This document shows positions 30,079 through 41,273 of a stretch of DNA of 64,000 bases, piece after piece (the stretch's first letter is position 1; every line of letters starts with the position of its first letter). The notes below the pieces were generated by a model, which saw only the letters and a program-made list of their open reading frames with translations, was not told the origin of the DNA and did no database searches. The DNA comes from Darksidea phi. Its lineage: Eukaryota > Ascomycota > Dothideomycetes > Pleosporales > Lentitheciaceae. The DNA is taken from assembly GCA_030770425.1 (NCBI GenBank), contig JASJFT010000006.1, forward strand, positions 434,001-498,000, given 5' to 3'. A program made the position numbers and the translations under genes.

Positions 30079-31646
30079 CTATTCGAAAGCACTCAGATCT
30101 AAAGGCACACTGCTGCCCCTGCCTGCCCTGTACCTCTTCGCCACTCCTGCGAAATCCCTTGGTCTAGGAAATTGCCCTTCATCCACGAATCGCCATCGAA
30201 GATCATGTATTGGTACGATCTTGCCTTTTGTTCCGGCACCAGGGCTTATCCCTGGGCTTGTAGGTCCGCTCTTCGCGCCTGAACCGCCATTTGTCAGGGT
30301 GTATGAGCTTGGGTCGAGCATTGAGCGGATTGGAGGTTGCGTGGCAGCTCGGCCTGGCGCTGACATTGGTGGTGGGGGAGGTGCAGGCGCGCTAGGTGCG
30401 GATGGAGGTGGTGATCCGGGTGGAGGTGGAGGAGGTGCTGCCGGTGACGATCGTCCGAATGCGTTTCGTGCGGCTTGTTCGGCGAGTGAGGGCGTATGAC
30501 CGTTGGTAGGAGCCTTGGGGGCTGGAGGAGCGGGCGCTGATGGTGGTTTGAGCGGTCCACTATTGTATTTGTATGGATCGTACTCATCATCGTCATCTGA
30601 AGATTGCGCTTTCGGCGCGGGTGGTCCAGGCGGGGGTGGAGGTGGTGTTGAACGGCTTGGCACGCGAGGGGCAAGAGCGGGGGGCGGCGGAGGAGGTGCT
30701 GATGGTGTCGATACAGGTGGCGGTCGAGGTGGCGCTGAAGGAGTATGTGATGGAGGAGGTGGTGGGGGAGCCGGAGGAGCAGATCCGGGCACAGGTGGTG
30801 CTCGAGCGGGCGATGCTGGTGGTGGAGGTGCAATGCCGGAGGGTTTGCGCGAGGCTGGAGGGGGCATAGGTGGCTTCTTGCCTGGTAGAGGAGGCTTCGG
30901 TTTCGATCCTATATCAAACATCGAATGTGTTGATGCCACAGATGAGGGTCGCAAGTTGTTCCTCAGCGCAGCTATAGATGGATTCGGCGGCGGTCGCCCT
31001 CCAGGGATTGGCGGAGCTGCTCCCGGAGGTTTCGGTGCGGCTCCTCGAGGTGGTCTGGGTGCTGAGCTTCGTGATGTCTCTGGGTCTGAGAGATATGGCG
31101 AAGTGGTCTCCGCGCCCGTCTTCACACCCCCAGCCTTCCTCAGCTTGGGCATTCCACCCGCAAACAAGCCGCCCAATTGCGGAGCCGGGCTGACCATGCC
31201 ACCACCTGCCCCATCTCCTCCTGTATCGCTGTTACTCCTCGCTCGGTTTCCAGGGACTGGTGGCGCGAGGCCCAGCGGCGGTGCAGGTGCTCTTCCCATG
31301 CCAGGAACTGGTGGGGCGCCTCCAATCGGTGGTGCACTGGGACCGTCGGACACTTTTCCAACTATGGGCGCGGATCGATCGTTGATTTGAGTGACTTTCT
31401 TGAGCTTCAGACCCTTGTTGATGTCTCCAAGAAGCGCTCCCTACGGTTTGTCAGTCTGATCTCGCTACTTTTCCGAGTCCCACGTATACTAGGACACGAA
31501 TAACTTCATAGACTTGCACGTACTCTTCCTGCGCTAGAAGGGGGTTTCCCTCCTGGTGCTTTCCCTGGCATTGGCGGCGGCGGCGGGCCTCCAGCTCCTC
31601 TGCCCATTGGCGGCATGGGAGGAGGGGGAGGCGGTGGAGGCGGCAT
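30079..31646 (-). CDS. VRP1: Verprolin / WIP-family actin regulator
   Basis: Verprolin binds actin and WASP (Las17) and promotes cortical actin patches, endocytosis and polarised growth. Exons on the minus strand are 31646-31524 and 31440-30079 with an 83-bp intron, giving 494 aa. It starts with a polyproline run. The WH2 actin-binding helix spans the exon joint: GR followed by GALLGDINKGLKLKKVTQIN, with the LKKV motif at residues 54-57. The middle ~300 residues are Pro/Ala/Ser-rich with repeated PPPPP profilin and SH3 ligands. The C-terminus (WRFVDEGQFPRPRDF, YRAGRGSSVPLDLSAFE) is the WASP-binding signature of the family. Its opposite strand is open for 295 codons as a Gly-rich artefact. The start is divergent from a mitochondrial-type gene 239 bp away. 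Confidence 0.9.
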
Positions 31647-31885
31647 GATGTCGTGTGAGGTTCAGTCGTAGATTTTCACCTCTCTCCTGCTCTTTCACTG
31701 AACAATAGCGCTCTACTTAGGTTGTTCTGCTGCCTGTGCCGCGTGTGTGGGTTGCTTGGAGAGTTGTGGTGGAGGAGTTCTTTGAGATTCCGTCGGTCAC
31801 CAATGACCGCCAAGCTCGGAACGCCATTAGCTACGCACCACTTCGTCACTTGGACTTCGCCGCACTGCCAAACAGCTCACCGACG
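31647..31885. promoter_or_regulatory. Short divergent promoter of verprolin and the membrane-protein gene
   Basis: These 239 bp separate opposing start codons at 31646 and 31886. There is no room for another gene, so both transcripts must be driven from here. Confidence 0.45.
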
Positions 31886-33181
31886 ATGAAACCTGCAACC
31901 CTGCCGCTCCACGCGCGAGCACGACCAGTGTGCCAATTGTGCGACTACATATCGCAGCAGCCAGCATACCGTCGTTCGTTCCTCGCCGCGTTCACGTTCA
32001 AGGCATCCGCGATCCCGCGCCACGTTACGAGGCAGCATGGCCTTGTCCCACGGATACCTACGCGGCGCATTACGACGACTCCACGGAAGCAAGAGCTGGC
32101 GCCTAGAGTCAAGGACCACCCGCAGTGGTCCGACAGGATAGCCGCTTTGAAGACAAAGCTCGTGGAGGTGGAAAAACAAATTGCATGGATCAAATCTTCG
32201 CCCAAAGTGGAGTCGGAGGCGGCCACACTCGAAGTGCTCGAAGGGCTGGAATCAATCGCACGGCAAGCCATTGCTATACGGACAGGACAGCCGCTGCCTG
32301 CGAGGATCAACGTTAGGCAAAGTTCGGCGGGTGCTATTCTATCTATGGGCCGAGAAGAGATGGATAATGGCGGCGCGAAGAAACCAAATTCGAAACCTTC
32401 GTCGGTGAACGAGCTTCCTTCGCCCTCATACCTCTCTCAATTGGCCGAGGACCTCCTCAAGCATCCCAAGGTTTTCATTTCTCCGAATGTCCTGGGCGTA
32501 TATATTCATCTGCAACGCCTACTCGCCCGCCCGCGCGCCATCCCAGAGATCATGCATCTCTACGCGAACAAACCAGTCCCCCAACTCGGCTCGTCCCCCC
32601 CCAAATTCTCAAAACCATCACCAAAGGCGGCTAAACAAGCCATTCCCGCCGACCTCGCGCACGAAGCACTCACCGCAGCAATCGAAGCAAAAGATTTGCC
32701 TTTGGCGTTGGATGTTGTGCAAATGTCTTACTGTGCCCCAGCATGGCGACGGCACAGGATGCTGACCAAATTGGGTGTGCCGGGGTTTTTGGCGGGCGTC
32801 ACACCATTGGCCATATACATGATTGCCCAAGAGCTGTCCGTATACAGCAGTTATATCGACCCATGGACTTTCAAACTGTATTCGTTCCTTGGGATCTCTA
32901 CCTACGTTTTGTGCACCGGAACCCTGGGTTTCGTCGCGTTGACGACATACAATGATAACCATAACAGAGTAACCTGGAGACCTGGTATGCCGCTTCTGGA
33001 TCGATACCTGAGAGAAGACGAGCGCGCAGCCTTGGACCGGATCGCGTGTGCATGGGGCTTCAAAGAAGTGTGGAGACGAGGCGATGAGGAAGGCGAAGAG
33101 TGGGACGGTCTTAAAGAGTGGACATTGCTCCGGGGTATGATCTTGGACCAGCCGGACCTTATGCCCGGAATGAACGCATAA
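31886..33181 (+). CDS. Probable mitochondrial membrane protein, uncharacterised
   Basis: Single exon, 431 aa from ATG 31886; the frame is open upstream but other starts are poor. The N-terminus is Arg/Ala/Ser-rich with no acidic residue in the first stretches (residues 1-70, ending RRITTTPRKQE), a strong mitochondrial presequence. A coiled segment follows (ALKTKLVEVEKQIAWI), then a helical repeat-like region around LARPRAIPEIMHLYANKPV and ALTAAIEAKDLPLALDVV. Two hydrophobic helices lie at about residues 300-320 (GFLAGVTPLAIYMIAQEL) and 332-354 (YSFLGISTYVLCTGTLGFVA). The tail is soluble (ERAALDRIACAWGFKEVW). The pattern suggests an inner-membrane assembly or translation factor, but I cannot name it. 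Confidence 0.75.
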   Translation: MKPATLPLHARARPVCQLCDYISQQPAYRRSFLAAFTFKASAIPRHVTRQHGLVPRIPTRRITTTPRKQELAPRVKDHPQWSDRIAALKTKLVEVEKQIAWIKSSPKVESEAATLEVLEGLESIARQAIAIRTGQPLPARINVRQSSAGAILSMGREEMDNGGAKKPNSKPSSVNELPSPSYLSQLAEDLLKHPKVFISPNVLGVYIHLQRLLARPRAIPEIMHLYANKPVPQLGSSPPKFSKPSPKAAKQAIPADLAHEALTAAIEAKDLPLALDVVQMSYCAPAWRRHRMLTKLGVPGFLAGVTPLAIYMIAQELSVYSSYIDPWTFKLYSFLGISTYVLCTGTLGFVALTTYNDNHNRVTWRPGMPLLDRYLREDERAALDRIACAWGFKEVWRRGDEEGEEWDGLKEWTLLRGMILDQPDLMPGMNA

Positions 33182-34195
33182 GATTATTTCATTTATGCCC
33201 ATCTGTAAATTAGTAAGAAACTATCGGATGCCAGCGACCCAGCGGAGATCTGGCTGGGTCTAAGGGATCACTCGAATGCACCACTGTATCAGTTCAACTT
33301 GTATAATTAAAATCCTTTGCGCTGTTTCTACGACAGTGTGCCCAGAGCCTGGTATCTTTTCGATATGTGTACTCGAGCTCCAATCTGCAATGTACCTTAC
33401 CCTTTCCCTTCCACCTACTACAACGTACGAATAAATCGAACCCAAACGAATGTAAAACAGCTGTATCTTCTCGACAGCCTATTAACGTCACGAACGGTGA
33501 GAAAACCTGATCTGAGACGGGCTGAGAGGGATGATTTAGACGTTGTGTTTGGTGAACATATGGAAAGCATGAGCGGAGCAAGAGAATGTGTAGTATTAGT
33601 TGAGAGAGAAGGGGCAAATGCAAAGCATCAGCACCGTTGCGTCGATAAGTATTTCTTCCCCTGAAGATCAGATAATCTCGGGCATAGCGCATAAAAAACC
33701 TTCTCAATACAAGCATTAGTACGGTGACTGGCGCGGATGCAATAACCTCGCTGGAGGTTGTTACCTGCAGAACACATCTTGGTTGCCGTTAGCGTACAGT
33801 GCGCGACCTACATGTACATTCACAGGTCGAGTATCGAACATTCAACAGAAATCATTTGGATTGCACGAAACATGCGAAAAAAAAAATCACCTCATAAGCC
33901 TAAACCCGCCGTGCCATCACACACAATAGCCTATCCCGCTAACTGAATCTGGGCAAAATTCAACCCGTCTTGAAGCTACGACCAGGCACACACTCTGGGT
34001 ATCATGCGTTGGAAGAAAAAACAGCAGAAAAAATGAGGCAGATGCCGGACCCCGCGATTCTATCCTACACACTGGCCGAGGCCCTCATATTTACAACGCC
34101 TTTTATGTATTTCGACTCGCAACTGCTTGTGTGGGAAGCAGCATATGCTAAGAAAAGAGAATGACCGCTCGCAAAACACCAGTAATGCAATGTCA
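33182..34195. other. Convergent 3' flanks between the membrane-protein and sirtuin genes
   Basis: About 1.0 kb between converging stop codons, with short open frames only (largest about 140 codons at 33294-33716, minus, no domain). A poly-A run lies near 33880-33890. Nothing else is recognised. Confidence 0.5.
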
Positions 34196-36163
34196 TTAAC
34201 CATTGACGGACACCGGAACTGCGGGATTGAGAATTTCGTTTAGCGATATATTTTGCCGTGAACTGGCGGTTGACGGACGAGATTCGTCCGAGGGCGCACA
34301 CCTATCGCTCTCTTGATGGCGCCGGTGATTTTCCTCGTGAAGCTGCTCATTTGGTGTCCTACGCGTTGGTTTCACGGGAGTAAGACTCTCCACCTCTGGA
34401 CGCTGAGGGGAATAGTTGTGGCGGGCATCCGAAGAGGGAATGGGTGCCATGTGCCTACCCGTTTTGAATACGGTGATTTGGGCGCCTTTCTTTGGGGTGG
34501 ATGGATTGGAAGACATATACTCGGAGTGTACAATCTCCAACCCCTTCGCCTTGGCTGTCTTGGTGGGTACGTTCTTCGAGGCCTTGAATGTGGCGTTGAT
34601 TTTGGGCATGTCGTGCGCCGCCTCCTTTTTAAGCTTGCTCTTACTATTGCTGTTATTCTTGGTACCCACTGCTTTCTTCGATTGAGGCTGGCGCTTCTTC
34701 GGAATCTTGTCAGGTTTCGTGCTCAACTTCTCAAAAGCATTTTGCTTTGTGCTCTCGGCTTTCCTCTTCCTTCCGCTCTTTGAAGGCGTACATGGATCCT
34801 CCTCTAGTTCCTGCTTGAACACGGTCTGAGGACTCTGACCGGGAGTAGGAGCCTGGGGATTTCGAACCGTTGTAGGTGTTCTGATTAGCACGGCTGCCTT
34901 CTGCTTAGGAAGTTCGTCATCGGTAACCTCTTTGTAGACAATAGGGTCGTTGTATCTCTGCATCGCTGCGTGTCGCGCAACTTCGTCGCAAGGACCCTGG
35001 ACTACTAGATCCCAAAGGTCTGCAAGATCTTTGCCCATGGGCTCTGGATCGTTATTGATCCAAACAGTCATCCCATCACGGCGGTCTCGTACCGTTGCAC
35101 ACATCTCTCGAACGATACGTCGCACGCCCGGAACCTTCAGAGTTGTGCCAGCAACAATGACGGCATCAGGCCGTGTGCGCAGATCGGCACTGACGCACGA
35201 TCCGATGGCTTCGTCGTCAGGGTTGTGCTCGTTGTATAAGACCATGCGCGGACGGAGTCTTCCGATACCGTGGCTTCGCTTCTCGGCCACCTTGCGCACG
35301 CTCTCGTTTTCTAGGCAAGTCGGGCATGCGGGGGGCTCTGGGCCGTTGAATTTTTCGGCGTCGAAGGCTGACAGGGCATGGCATTTTGAGCATACCATTT
35401 TGTCAAGTCCTCCGTGCAGCTGAACTGTCTTAGGCCAGGGCCCCTTCTTAGGAAGAGGGACCTCGGTGTTCAAAGGATCTAGCGCGACATCGATACCATC
35501 GACATTTTGGGTATACAGGCGCAATAATCGGCCTTCGTGGGCGAGGGTTGCAAGCAGGTGGTGGAAGTCGGTTGGCTTCGCATTCTTTGTTTGCTGCGAT
35601 AGATTTCGGACCATATCGTGGAATGATGACGTGGATGTGTCATCCTGGTACACGGACGCGTCAAAAAGGTCTTTTCCGGTAGATATGCGCTTGTGCTCCT
35701 TGCGGAGGGTCTTGAAGAGGCCGGTGGAGGACCGGAAGTCGGGGATTCCAGCTGAGACAGAAATGCCAGCGCCAGCAATGACAACAATCTTCCGCTTCTT
35801 GTACAGCGTCTTCAAAAGGCGGTCTAGCTGCGGCTTATCGGCCGCCGTCGGGTCTCTACTCAGATCAAGGCGCTCTGTCGTGCGCCCCTTCGGGTCTGTG
35901 AGCTTCCGCTTCTTGCGAGGCCGGTCGTCGTCGTCGTTGCTTGGGGGAGGGGTCATGGTGTCGGGTGCAGGCGAGCCCTTGGCGGAGGAGCGTTTGGAGG
36001 ATGTCGGAGAAGGATATGAGCATTGGGGTTCGAGTGAGCGGGAGACTTCTTGGGAGAGCATCGACATCTCAGAGTCAGACAGCTCGGACAGATCAGAGGC
36101 GGCGGATGAAGGAACAGAGCTCAGCGGTGAGCTCGGCTCCTGAGGGGTTGGCCAACTCATCAT
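34196..36163 (-). CDS. Sirtuin NAD-dependent deacetylase, Hst3/Hst4 class
   Basis: Nuclear sirtuins of this class remove acetyl from histone H3 lysine 56 and guard replication and silencing. Single exon, 655 aa from ATG 36163 (two adjacent ATGs). The frame is open further upstream but without an ATG. Residues 1-95 are Ser/Pro/Asp-rich and end in a basic PRKKRK nuclear signal. The catalytic core runs from about 115 to 385 with GAGISVSAGIPDFRS (131-145), TQNVDG (218-223), catalytic His250 in LHGG, and zinc cysteines 258, 261, 280 and 283 (CSKC..CPTC). The sequence GIGRLRPRMVLYNEHNPD and the layout fit Hst3/4 rather than Sir2 or Hst2. The last ~250 residues are a basic disordered tail. The gene is divergent from MED16. 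Confidence 0.9.
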   Translation of the reverse strand: MMSWPTPQEPSSPLSSVPSSAASDLSELSDSEMSMLSQEVSRSLEPQCSYPSPTSSKRSSAKGSPAPDTMTPPPSNDDDDRPRKKRKLTDPKGRTTERLDLSRDPTAADKPQLDRLLKTLYKKRKIVVIAGAGISVSAGIPDFRSSTGLFKTLRKEHKRISTGKDLFDASVYQDDTSTSSFHDMVRNLSQQTKNAKPTDFHHLLATLAHEGRLLRLYTQNVDGIDVALDPLNTEVPLPKKGPWPKTVQLHGGLDKMVCSKCHALSAFDAEKFNGPEPPACPTCLENESVRKVAEKRSHGIGRLRPRMVLYNEHNPDDEAIGSCVSADLRTRPDAVIVAGTTLKVPGVRRIVREMCATVRDRRDGMTVWINNDPEPMGKDLADLWDLVVQGPCDEVARHAAMQRYNDPIVYKEVTDDELPKQKAAVLIRTPTTVRNPQAPTPGQSPQTVFKQELEEDPCTPSKSGRKRKAESTKQNAFEKLSTKPDKIPKKRQPQSKKAVGTKNNSNSKSKLKKEAAHDMPKINATFKASKNVPTKTAKAKGLEIVHSEYMSSNPSTPKKGAQITVFKTGRHMAPIPSSDARHNYSPQRPEVESLTPVKPTRRTPNEQLHEENHRRHQESDRCAPSDESRPSTASSRQNISLNEILNPAVPVSVNG

Positions 36164-37407
36164 AGTGAATATGGGAAGCGCGACCAGCAAGCGAACGTTC
36201 TAGGTAGAGCGAACAATAGCACGAGGGAGCGACAATCGACGGTTGTGGTATCGTCGGGGGCAGTCGGTGGGGAACGGAGAGTTGGTGGAAAGCGTGGTGG
36301 AGGACGACCTCGTCTACCTCTATCGTCACCTCAGTCGTGGAGGGCCTTTATTTCGGGCGTGCTGGTTCGGTCATTGATGCGTTAGCGACAGCGCACCAAG
36401 TTATATGGCTGCACGCGTGAAGAGCCGACGCGCTGGCGCGGTGAATGGCGGCGAGGCGAAATGAGGAGGTTGGCGGTCGTGTTGCGACGTCGAAGCGGGA
36501 ACGCAGTCCTCCCGGAAAAGCGCTGATGCCAAGCGATCCAACCCTGGACCTCGAGTGTAAACAGAACCACAAACAGCTTGTTTACCTTCAGGTACCGACG
36601 GATTGACGGAACAATCATGTGCAGATATCAATTGGCAACATGAGGCCGCAAGGCGAGAATGTTCTGGTGGCGCTCGCCGTGGGTTTGGGCATTTGGTGCC
36701 TTTGTTGGAGGCTTTCACGCTTGGTCGCTACGACAGCAGCAACAATAGGCATGGTTGTCGCGGAGGGGCAAGCACCCGCGCAGCTATCTCCATGCATCTC
36801 CCAGCTTTCTCGCAGGACGAGCTGGTTCGGAGCTCCATCATCGCGCGGCTCGTGCCAGAGATGCCATGCTCGCAGCCCATCGCAGCCCATAGATGACGTT
36901 CCATGTCGACCATAGATGCTGACGAAAACGGACAGTGAATCGCTGCGTCAGATGGGTCGCTGCCAAACATTCGAAAGCCGTCACAATTCGCAGCACGTTT
37001 GTCGATGTGAGACACTTCGGCCTTCAGCCAGCGAACACGGGGCGCCGTGGCCCTGAGTGAGCGCGAGCAACGCATGCACGAAGCTCTCACGAACGGAACA
37101 CGAACGGCGAGGCTGACGGTACGCTAGGGGAACTAGCGCCTCGCTTACTGCCGATCGAACCTTGTCGAGTCAACCAACCAGACAACTCCATCGCGAACCT
37201 CCCAGGTTGCGCATCTGGTGAACACTGTCGAGCCTGGCCTCAGACGAGCCCCAACGTTTCTCTGCTTTTGCCGCTTTTCAATGATACCCCACGTTTGGTC
37301 GCCTCCGTTAATGCTCTCTTGAGGAGTCTTGATGCTTCTACCTAACTAAGCGTATTCTCTTTCCTCGTCATCTCTGCAAACCGTCAACTCTACATCCGCA
37401 CCCGGTC
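36164..37407. promoter_or_regulatory. Divergent promoter of the sirtuin and MED16 genes
   Basis: About 1.24 kb between opposing start codons, holding the 5' UTRs and promoters of both genes. Open frames here (up to 120 codons at 36728-37090, minus) overlap on both strands and have no recognisable content. Confidence 0.45.
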
Positions 37408-40400
37408 ATGCCCATGATCATGGAGGACCTAAACTATGACAACATGGACGACGACCTCTTCGGAGACTCGGTGGAAGTCGCGCTGCCAAACATCACCGCC
37501 ATCCCTGCGCCGCCACCCGTGAAAGGCCTCGCTGCCAGATTGGACGAGCTAAGCACAAGCGGCTGTTGTTCGTAAGTGGCCTTTCCGGACGCACATTCCT
37601 CCCGCAGCTTCGCTCCGCCACTTTTCGCTTAGAGTGTGGGGGCAAAGAGTCCGTTGATATGCCATTTCACGTACTGACGGCCAAGCAGCCGGATAGCATG
37701 GTCAAAAAACGGCTGTGTGGCATATATTGCGCCGGGTGGCAAAGCGGTCAATCTGCGAGTTTTCTCAAGAGATCCGGCTACTGGCAAATGGGACCTTGGA
37801 GAGGACACCCCGATTGAGATTCCATCTGGTCACAATGACTATCCGTTTGTGCACGTTTCCTGGAGCCACCTAGGCAACGACCTTGCCATCACGAACTCCG
37901 CCGGTCACGTTATGGTCTTTTCCTGCGCTATGGCATTGGATCGCATGTCGTTCATGAAGGTGGAGCCTGGCCCGCCCGAGACGGACATGGATGCAGTGGT
38001 CGGTATGCACTGGCTTGCAATTCTTCCCTATGAGCACAAGGTATGAGCGCCTACTGTTGTGAGCGACAGAAGCTGATGTTGGCAGAACCACATTGCCTGG
38101 GCAGCAAATAAACAGGAGGAGAAGTGGAAGTTCAACATTAGCTCCCATGTATTTCGGGACATGCATCACCCTGTTGAGGGAAAAGCATCAATGATCTACC
38201 TCAAAAGACATGGCGAACTGAAACTCCGCTTTCAGCAGCCAGACAGTAGCTGGTCCGAGGTCATTGTTCACCTTGGGCCTCTGACGTCGACACGAGAGGC
38301 ATTTTCCCACGCAGCGTTTGCTTCAAATAATGGTACGTATACCCGTATCTATCTGTCTGGGTGTGGCTGATCTGTATATAGATAACACCTTGCTGCTAGC
38401 AACTTACGATGTGGCGAGCCGACTGCACCTCTACCGCATAGAAGCTACTTGGAACATTCCACCCCAGAAGCAGGGACAACCACCTCTCAAACATTACGAA
38501 AAACCAGACTTGCGCGTTTCTGAGCTCACAGTTGATGATGATTGCTCACCTGCAATGGTCGACAATGGTCTAAACGGTGGGACAGAGTCAAGGGTCAAGG
38601 TTCCAGCTCAACTTACCCATCTTAATTTCCTTCCGATTACTCCAGAGAAAGATGACGGATCGTCACCCACAGTTCAGGCCATTTACTCGACACCTCCGGA
38701 CATCGTTGCCGTCAACCAGACGCAACCGCACCAAAATTCATTCAGCATCATAGTTAGATGGGAAGTCCACCAACTACAGCAGAATCAGTTGCATTCCAGC
38801 CTCGACAAAGTCACATCCAAGAAAAAGAGCGTAACTTCTGTGCCCGCACGTAACGTATGGGTTCTCAAGAGGCAACCTGACACTATGGTGCACTCCGTAG
38901 TCCTTTCGTTCTTTCCGTTATGGTATCATATGACACTCGGTTTTTGTTACAGCGATGGAACAATAGAGTTCCGCAAGCGCTCAACATGGGGGAGAATTGA
39001 GCCAGACTACAACAGCGAGATCGTGGTATCGATGGCCCAAGCTGGGTTCGCTTTCACAAACGTGGAGCCGTCTCTCCACATTGCGTTATCACCGAACTAT
39101 TGTATGGCAGCTTGCATGCAACAAGATGGCGGCATCAAACTACGTTCAATGGAATACACCTACGGATCTCTCGCTGCCGACAATGAAGGCCAGCGTCACT
39201 CCGCCGCTCTCGCAGCTCTCATCCTTCAGTCTACAACGGCTGCAAACCAGTACTTTTGCAGCGACGACATCTTCGCGGTAATGGGCGATCTCTCCGAGCC
39301 CCGCATATCCCAATTTATCAGCCTTATGTTCGAAGCTCTCAACGTTAACATCGACTGCGGCATCGACGACCACAGTAGCAACCACCTCATGTTGCTCGGG
39401 CGCTCCCCCTTCTTCGTCAAGACACTATCTGCTATTCATATCATGGGCCTGCAAGGCAGCGTCAATAGATCGCTGACGAGCAAGATGTCATGGATGATTC
39501 TCAACATCAAGTACATAACACAGGTCTTGACGACGATCGCCCGCATGCACGGTCAAATAGACAAGAACCCGCTCAGACCCGAAGTGGTTCCGCAACTCAT
39601 CAGCATATGTCGCTGGATTATGCACTTCATGGTCTACATGATCGATGAACTTATCGAGACAGGCCGATCTTTGCAGTCCCTCGCCTCTGAACACCTCAAT
39701 GGCATCACCCGCGAGATTCTCCAGAAGCACCTTCACGATTCTAACAAGCCTGCCTTACTCATCCTTCTCTCTTCCTTCCCGAGGATAATGCTAAAGCTGT
39801 GGACCCAGCCATTGCAATGGGTCATGCGCACAACAATCAGCTACATCAACGGCAGTCCTCCCCCAGAAATAAAAAAAATATATCACCCACTCCATCAAGC
39901 TCTCTCCGAAGCGCCTGTCGACTGGCGCCACTTCGAAAGCCTAGTCTTGGAAGCGCAACACCTCGTTCGCGGCTGCTACAAGCGCATCGACAAAGATCCC
40001 GAGAACCAACGCAACCTTTGCGAGCGCGAACTCCTTCTTGGCCGCATCCCCGAAGTGCTCTTCCCAGCAGCAAAGCATCTGGTCACAGACACACTCTTCG
40101 GCGAAGGCAGTCCGAACGGTAATCCGAATGGCTGTCTAGTTGACAAGGTTGACATGGCCAAAATAATGTTCTTCGACACCACCTGGCTAGGCTTCACATC
40201 CTCCAAGCGCGCCAATGCTTGGTTCAGCACCCACATCGTTGACGTATGCCAGAAGATGATTATTCGTGGTACGGGCGCACAGTCGTATCCTACGAGCCCA
40301 GCGGTAGCTGCGAATCAACCGGGGAGGAATCGGAGCGATACTATCCAGAGCGTTAACGGGGTGAGCGCAGAGGATGGTAGGAAGAAAAAGCTGCAGTTGA

Positions 40401-40555
40401 GAAGGTGTGTTAGGTGTGGAGCATATATGGAGGATGTACTTTTGGGAATGCCCGGGTATACGAGCCACCATGTGAGTTGGCTCATGGGCGTAGCGAAGCA
40501 TTGTGTATGCGGGAATAGTTGGATGCTGGCGGCGGAGAAGAAAGAGGCGAAGTAG
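37408..40555 (+). CDS. MED16: Mediator of RNA polymerase II transcription subunit 16
   Basis: Med16 (yeast Sin4) is part of the Mediator tail, which receives signals from DNA-bound activators. Exons 37408-37571, 37689-38040, 38086-38332 and 38382-40555 join in frame to 978 aa. The acidic N-terminus is followed by WD40-type blades, the first with RIAWSKNGCVAYIAPGGK and the second with VHVSWSHLGNDLAITNSAGH. A helical region follows, and the C-terminus has a conserved Cys pattern (CVRCG .. CVCGNSW) that looks like a small zinc ribbon. Intron 1 is 117 bp, more than double the others; I chose its acceptor at 37688 because only this restores the first WD segment. The family call is firm; the first join is the least certain. 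Confidence 0.9.
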
Positions 40556-41273
40556 GATGGGTGAGTGGTGAACAGAGTAGCTAGGAGCATACTCGTCTGT
40601 GTGGATTCGAGCTTGTGTTCCTGTCACCATTAGGTGTCGCTGCAGAGTCGGACCTGGACTAGTTTGTACGTTCTAGATTAATGAAAGTTATTTGATTTGG
40701 ATTTGCATAGTGGGAGTCTCTTTATAAGGTCCGCACGAAACACAGGAGTTTGTACCCAGTAGAGGTGCTATACCCACACCTTATACACGATAATAGAGCT
40801 GTAGAGCTGTACACAGTAATACCGACGAAGTGATGTTTCGAACATTGAGGCGACGAGAAATGACATGTGCTGCTGAACCACAGATTAATGAAAGTTATAT
40901 CATTGATATGTATCTAGCAGGGTAGTTACTTGTTTATTGGTTCGTCATGATGGGCTCTATCCAACACGTGAGCTCCCATTCGTGCCTTTGGGATAAGTAT
41001 TGGAGCTTGACTGCGGGTGCGGAGGAAGCTCTAGTGTCACATAGAGGGCAAACCGCATTGGAAATAGCAGTCTACGGTATCTAAGACTTAACCTTGTTGG
41101 TGGACAGCATATGACTTGTACAATTTCACTCTGTCAGATGATCAACTTTTTGAATTATGCGTTATCCATGTTGACATTCATGTCCAACGTGGCTGCTTTT
41201 ACCACCACGTTTCAAATAGTGCAAAAGCCGTCAGAGCATGCAAGGTCGATTTACGCGAATGGCTTATGAAGAC
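40556..41273. other. Convergent 3' flanks of MED16 and OLA1
   Basis: About 0.7 kb, AT-rich, between converging stop codons. No gene, RNA or clear repeat is seen, apart from the word ATTAATGAAAGTTAT, which occurs twice (about 40678 and 40883). Confidence 0.5.

Noticed and set aside
30503..31390. 295-codon Gly-rich open frame on the plus strand
   Set aside because: It is the exact antisense of the Pro-rich verprolin exon; GGN codons mirror CCN codons. The minus-strand protein has WH2 and C-terminal family motifs, while this frame has none.
36163..36190. Longer N-termini (sirtuin, HExxH protein, giant protein, uS11m, rhomboid) in the open frames
   Set aside because: The upstream first codons are TTG or GTG, not ATG. 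In each case I used a true ATG, and only for OLA1 does the upstream stretch look like a targeting signal.
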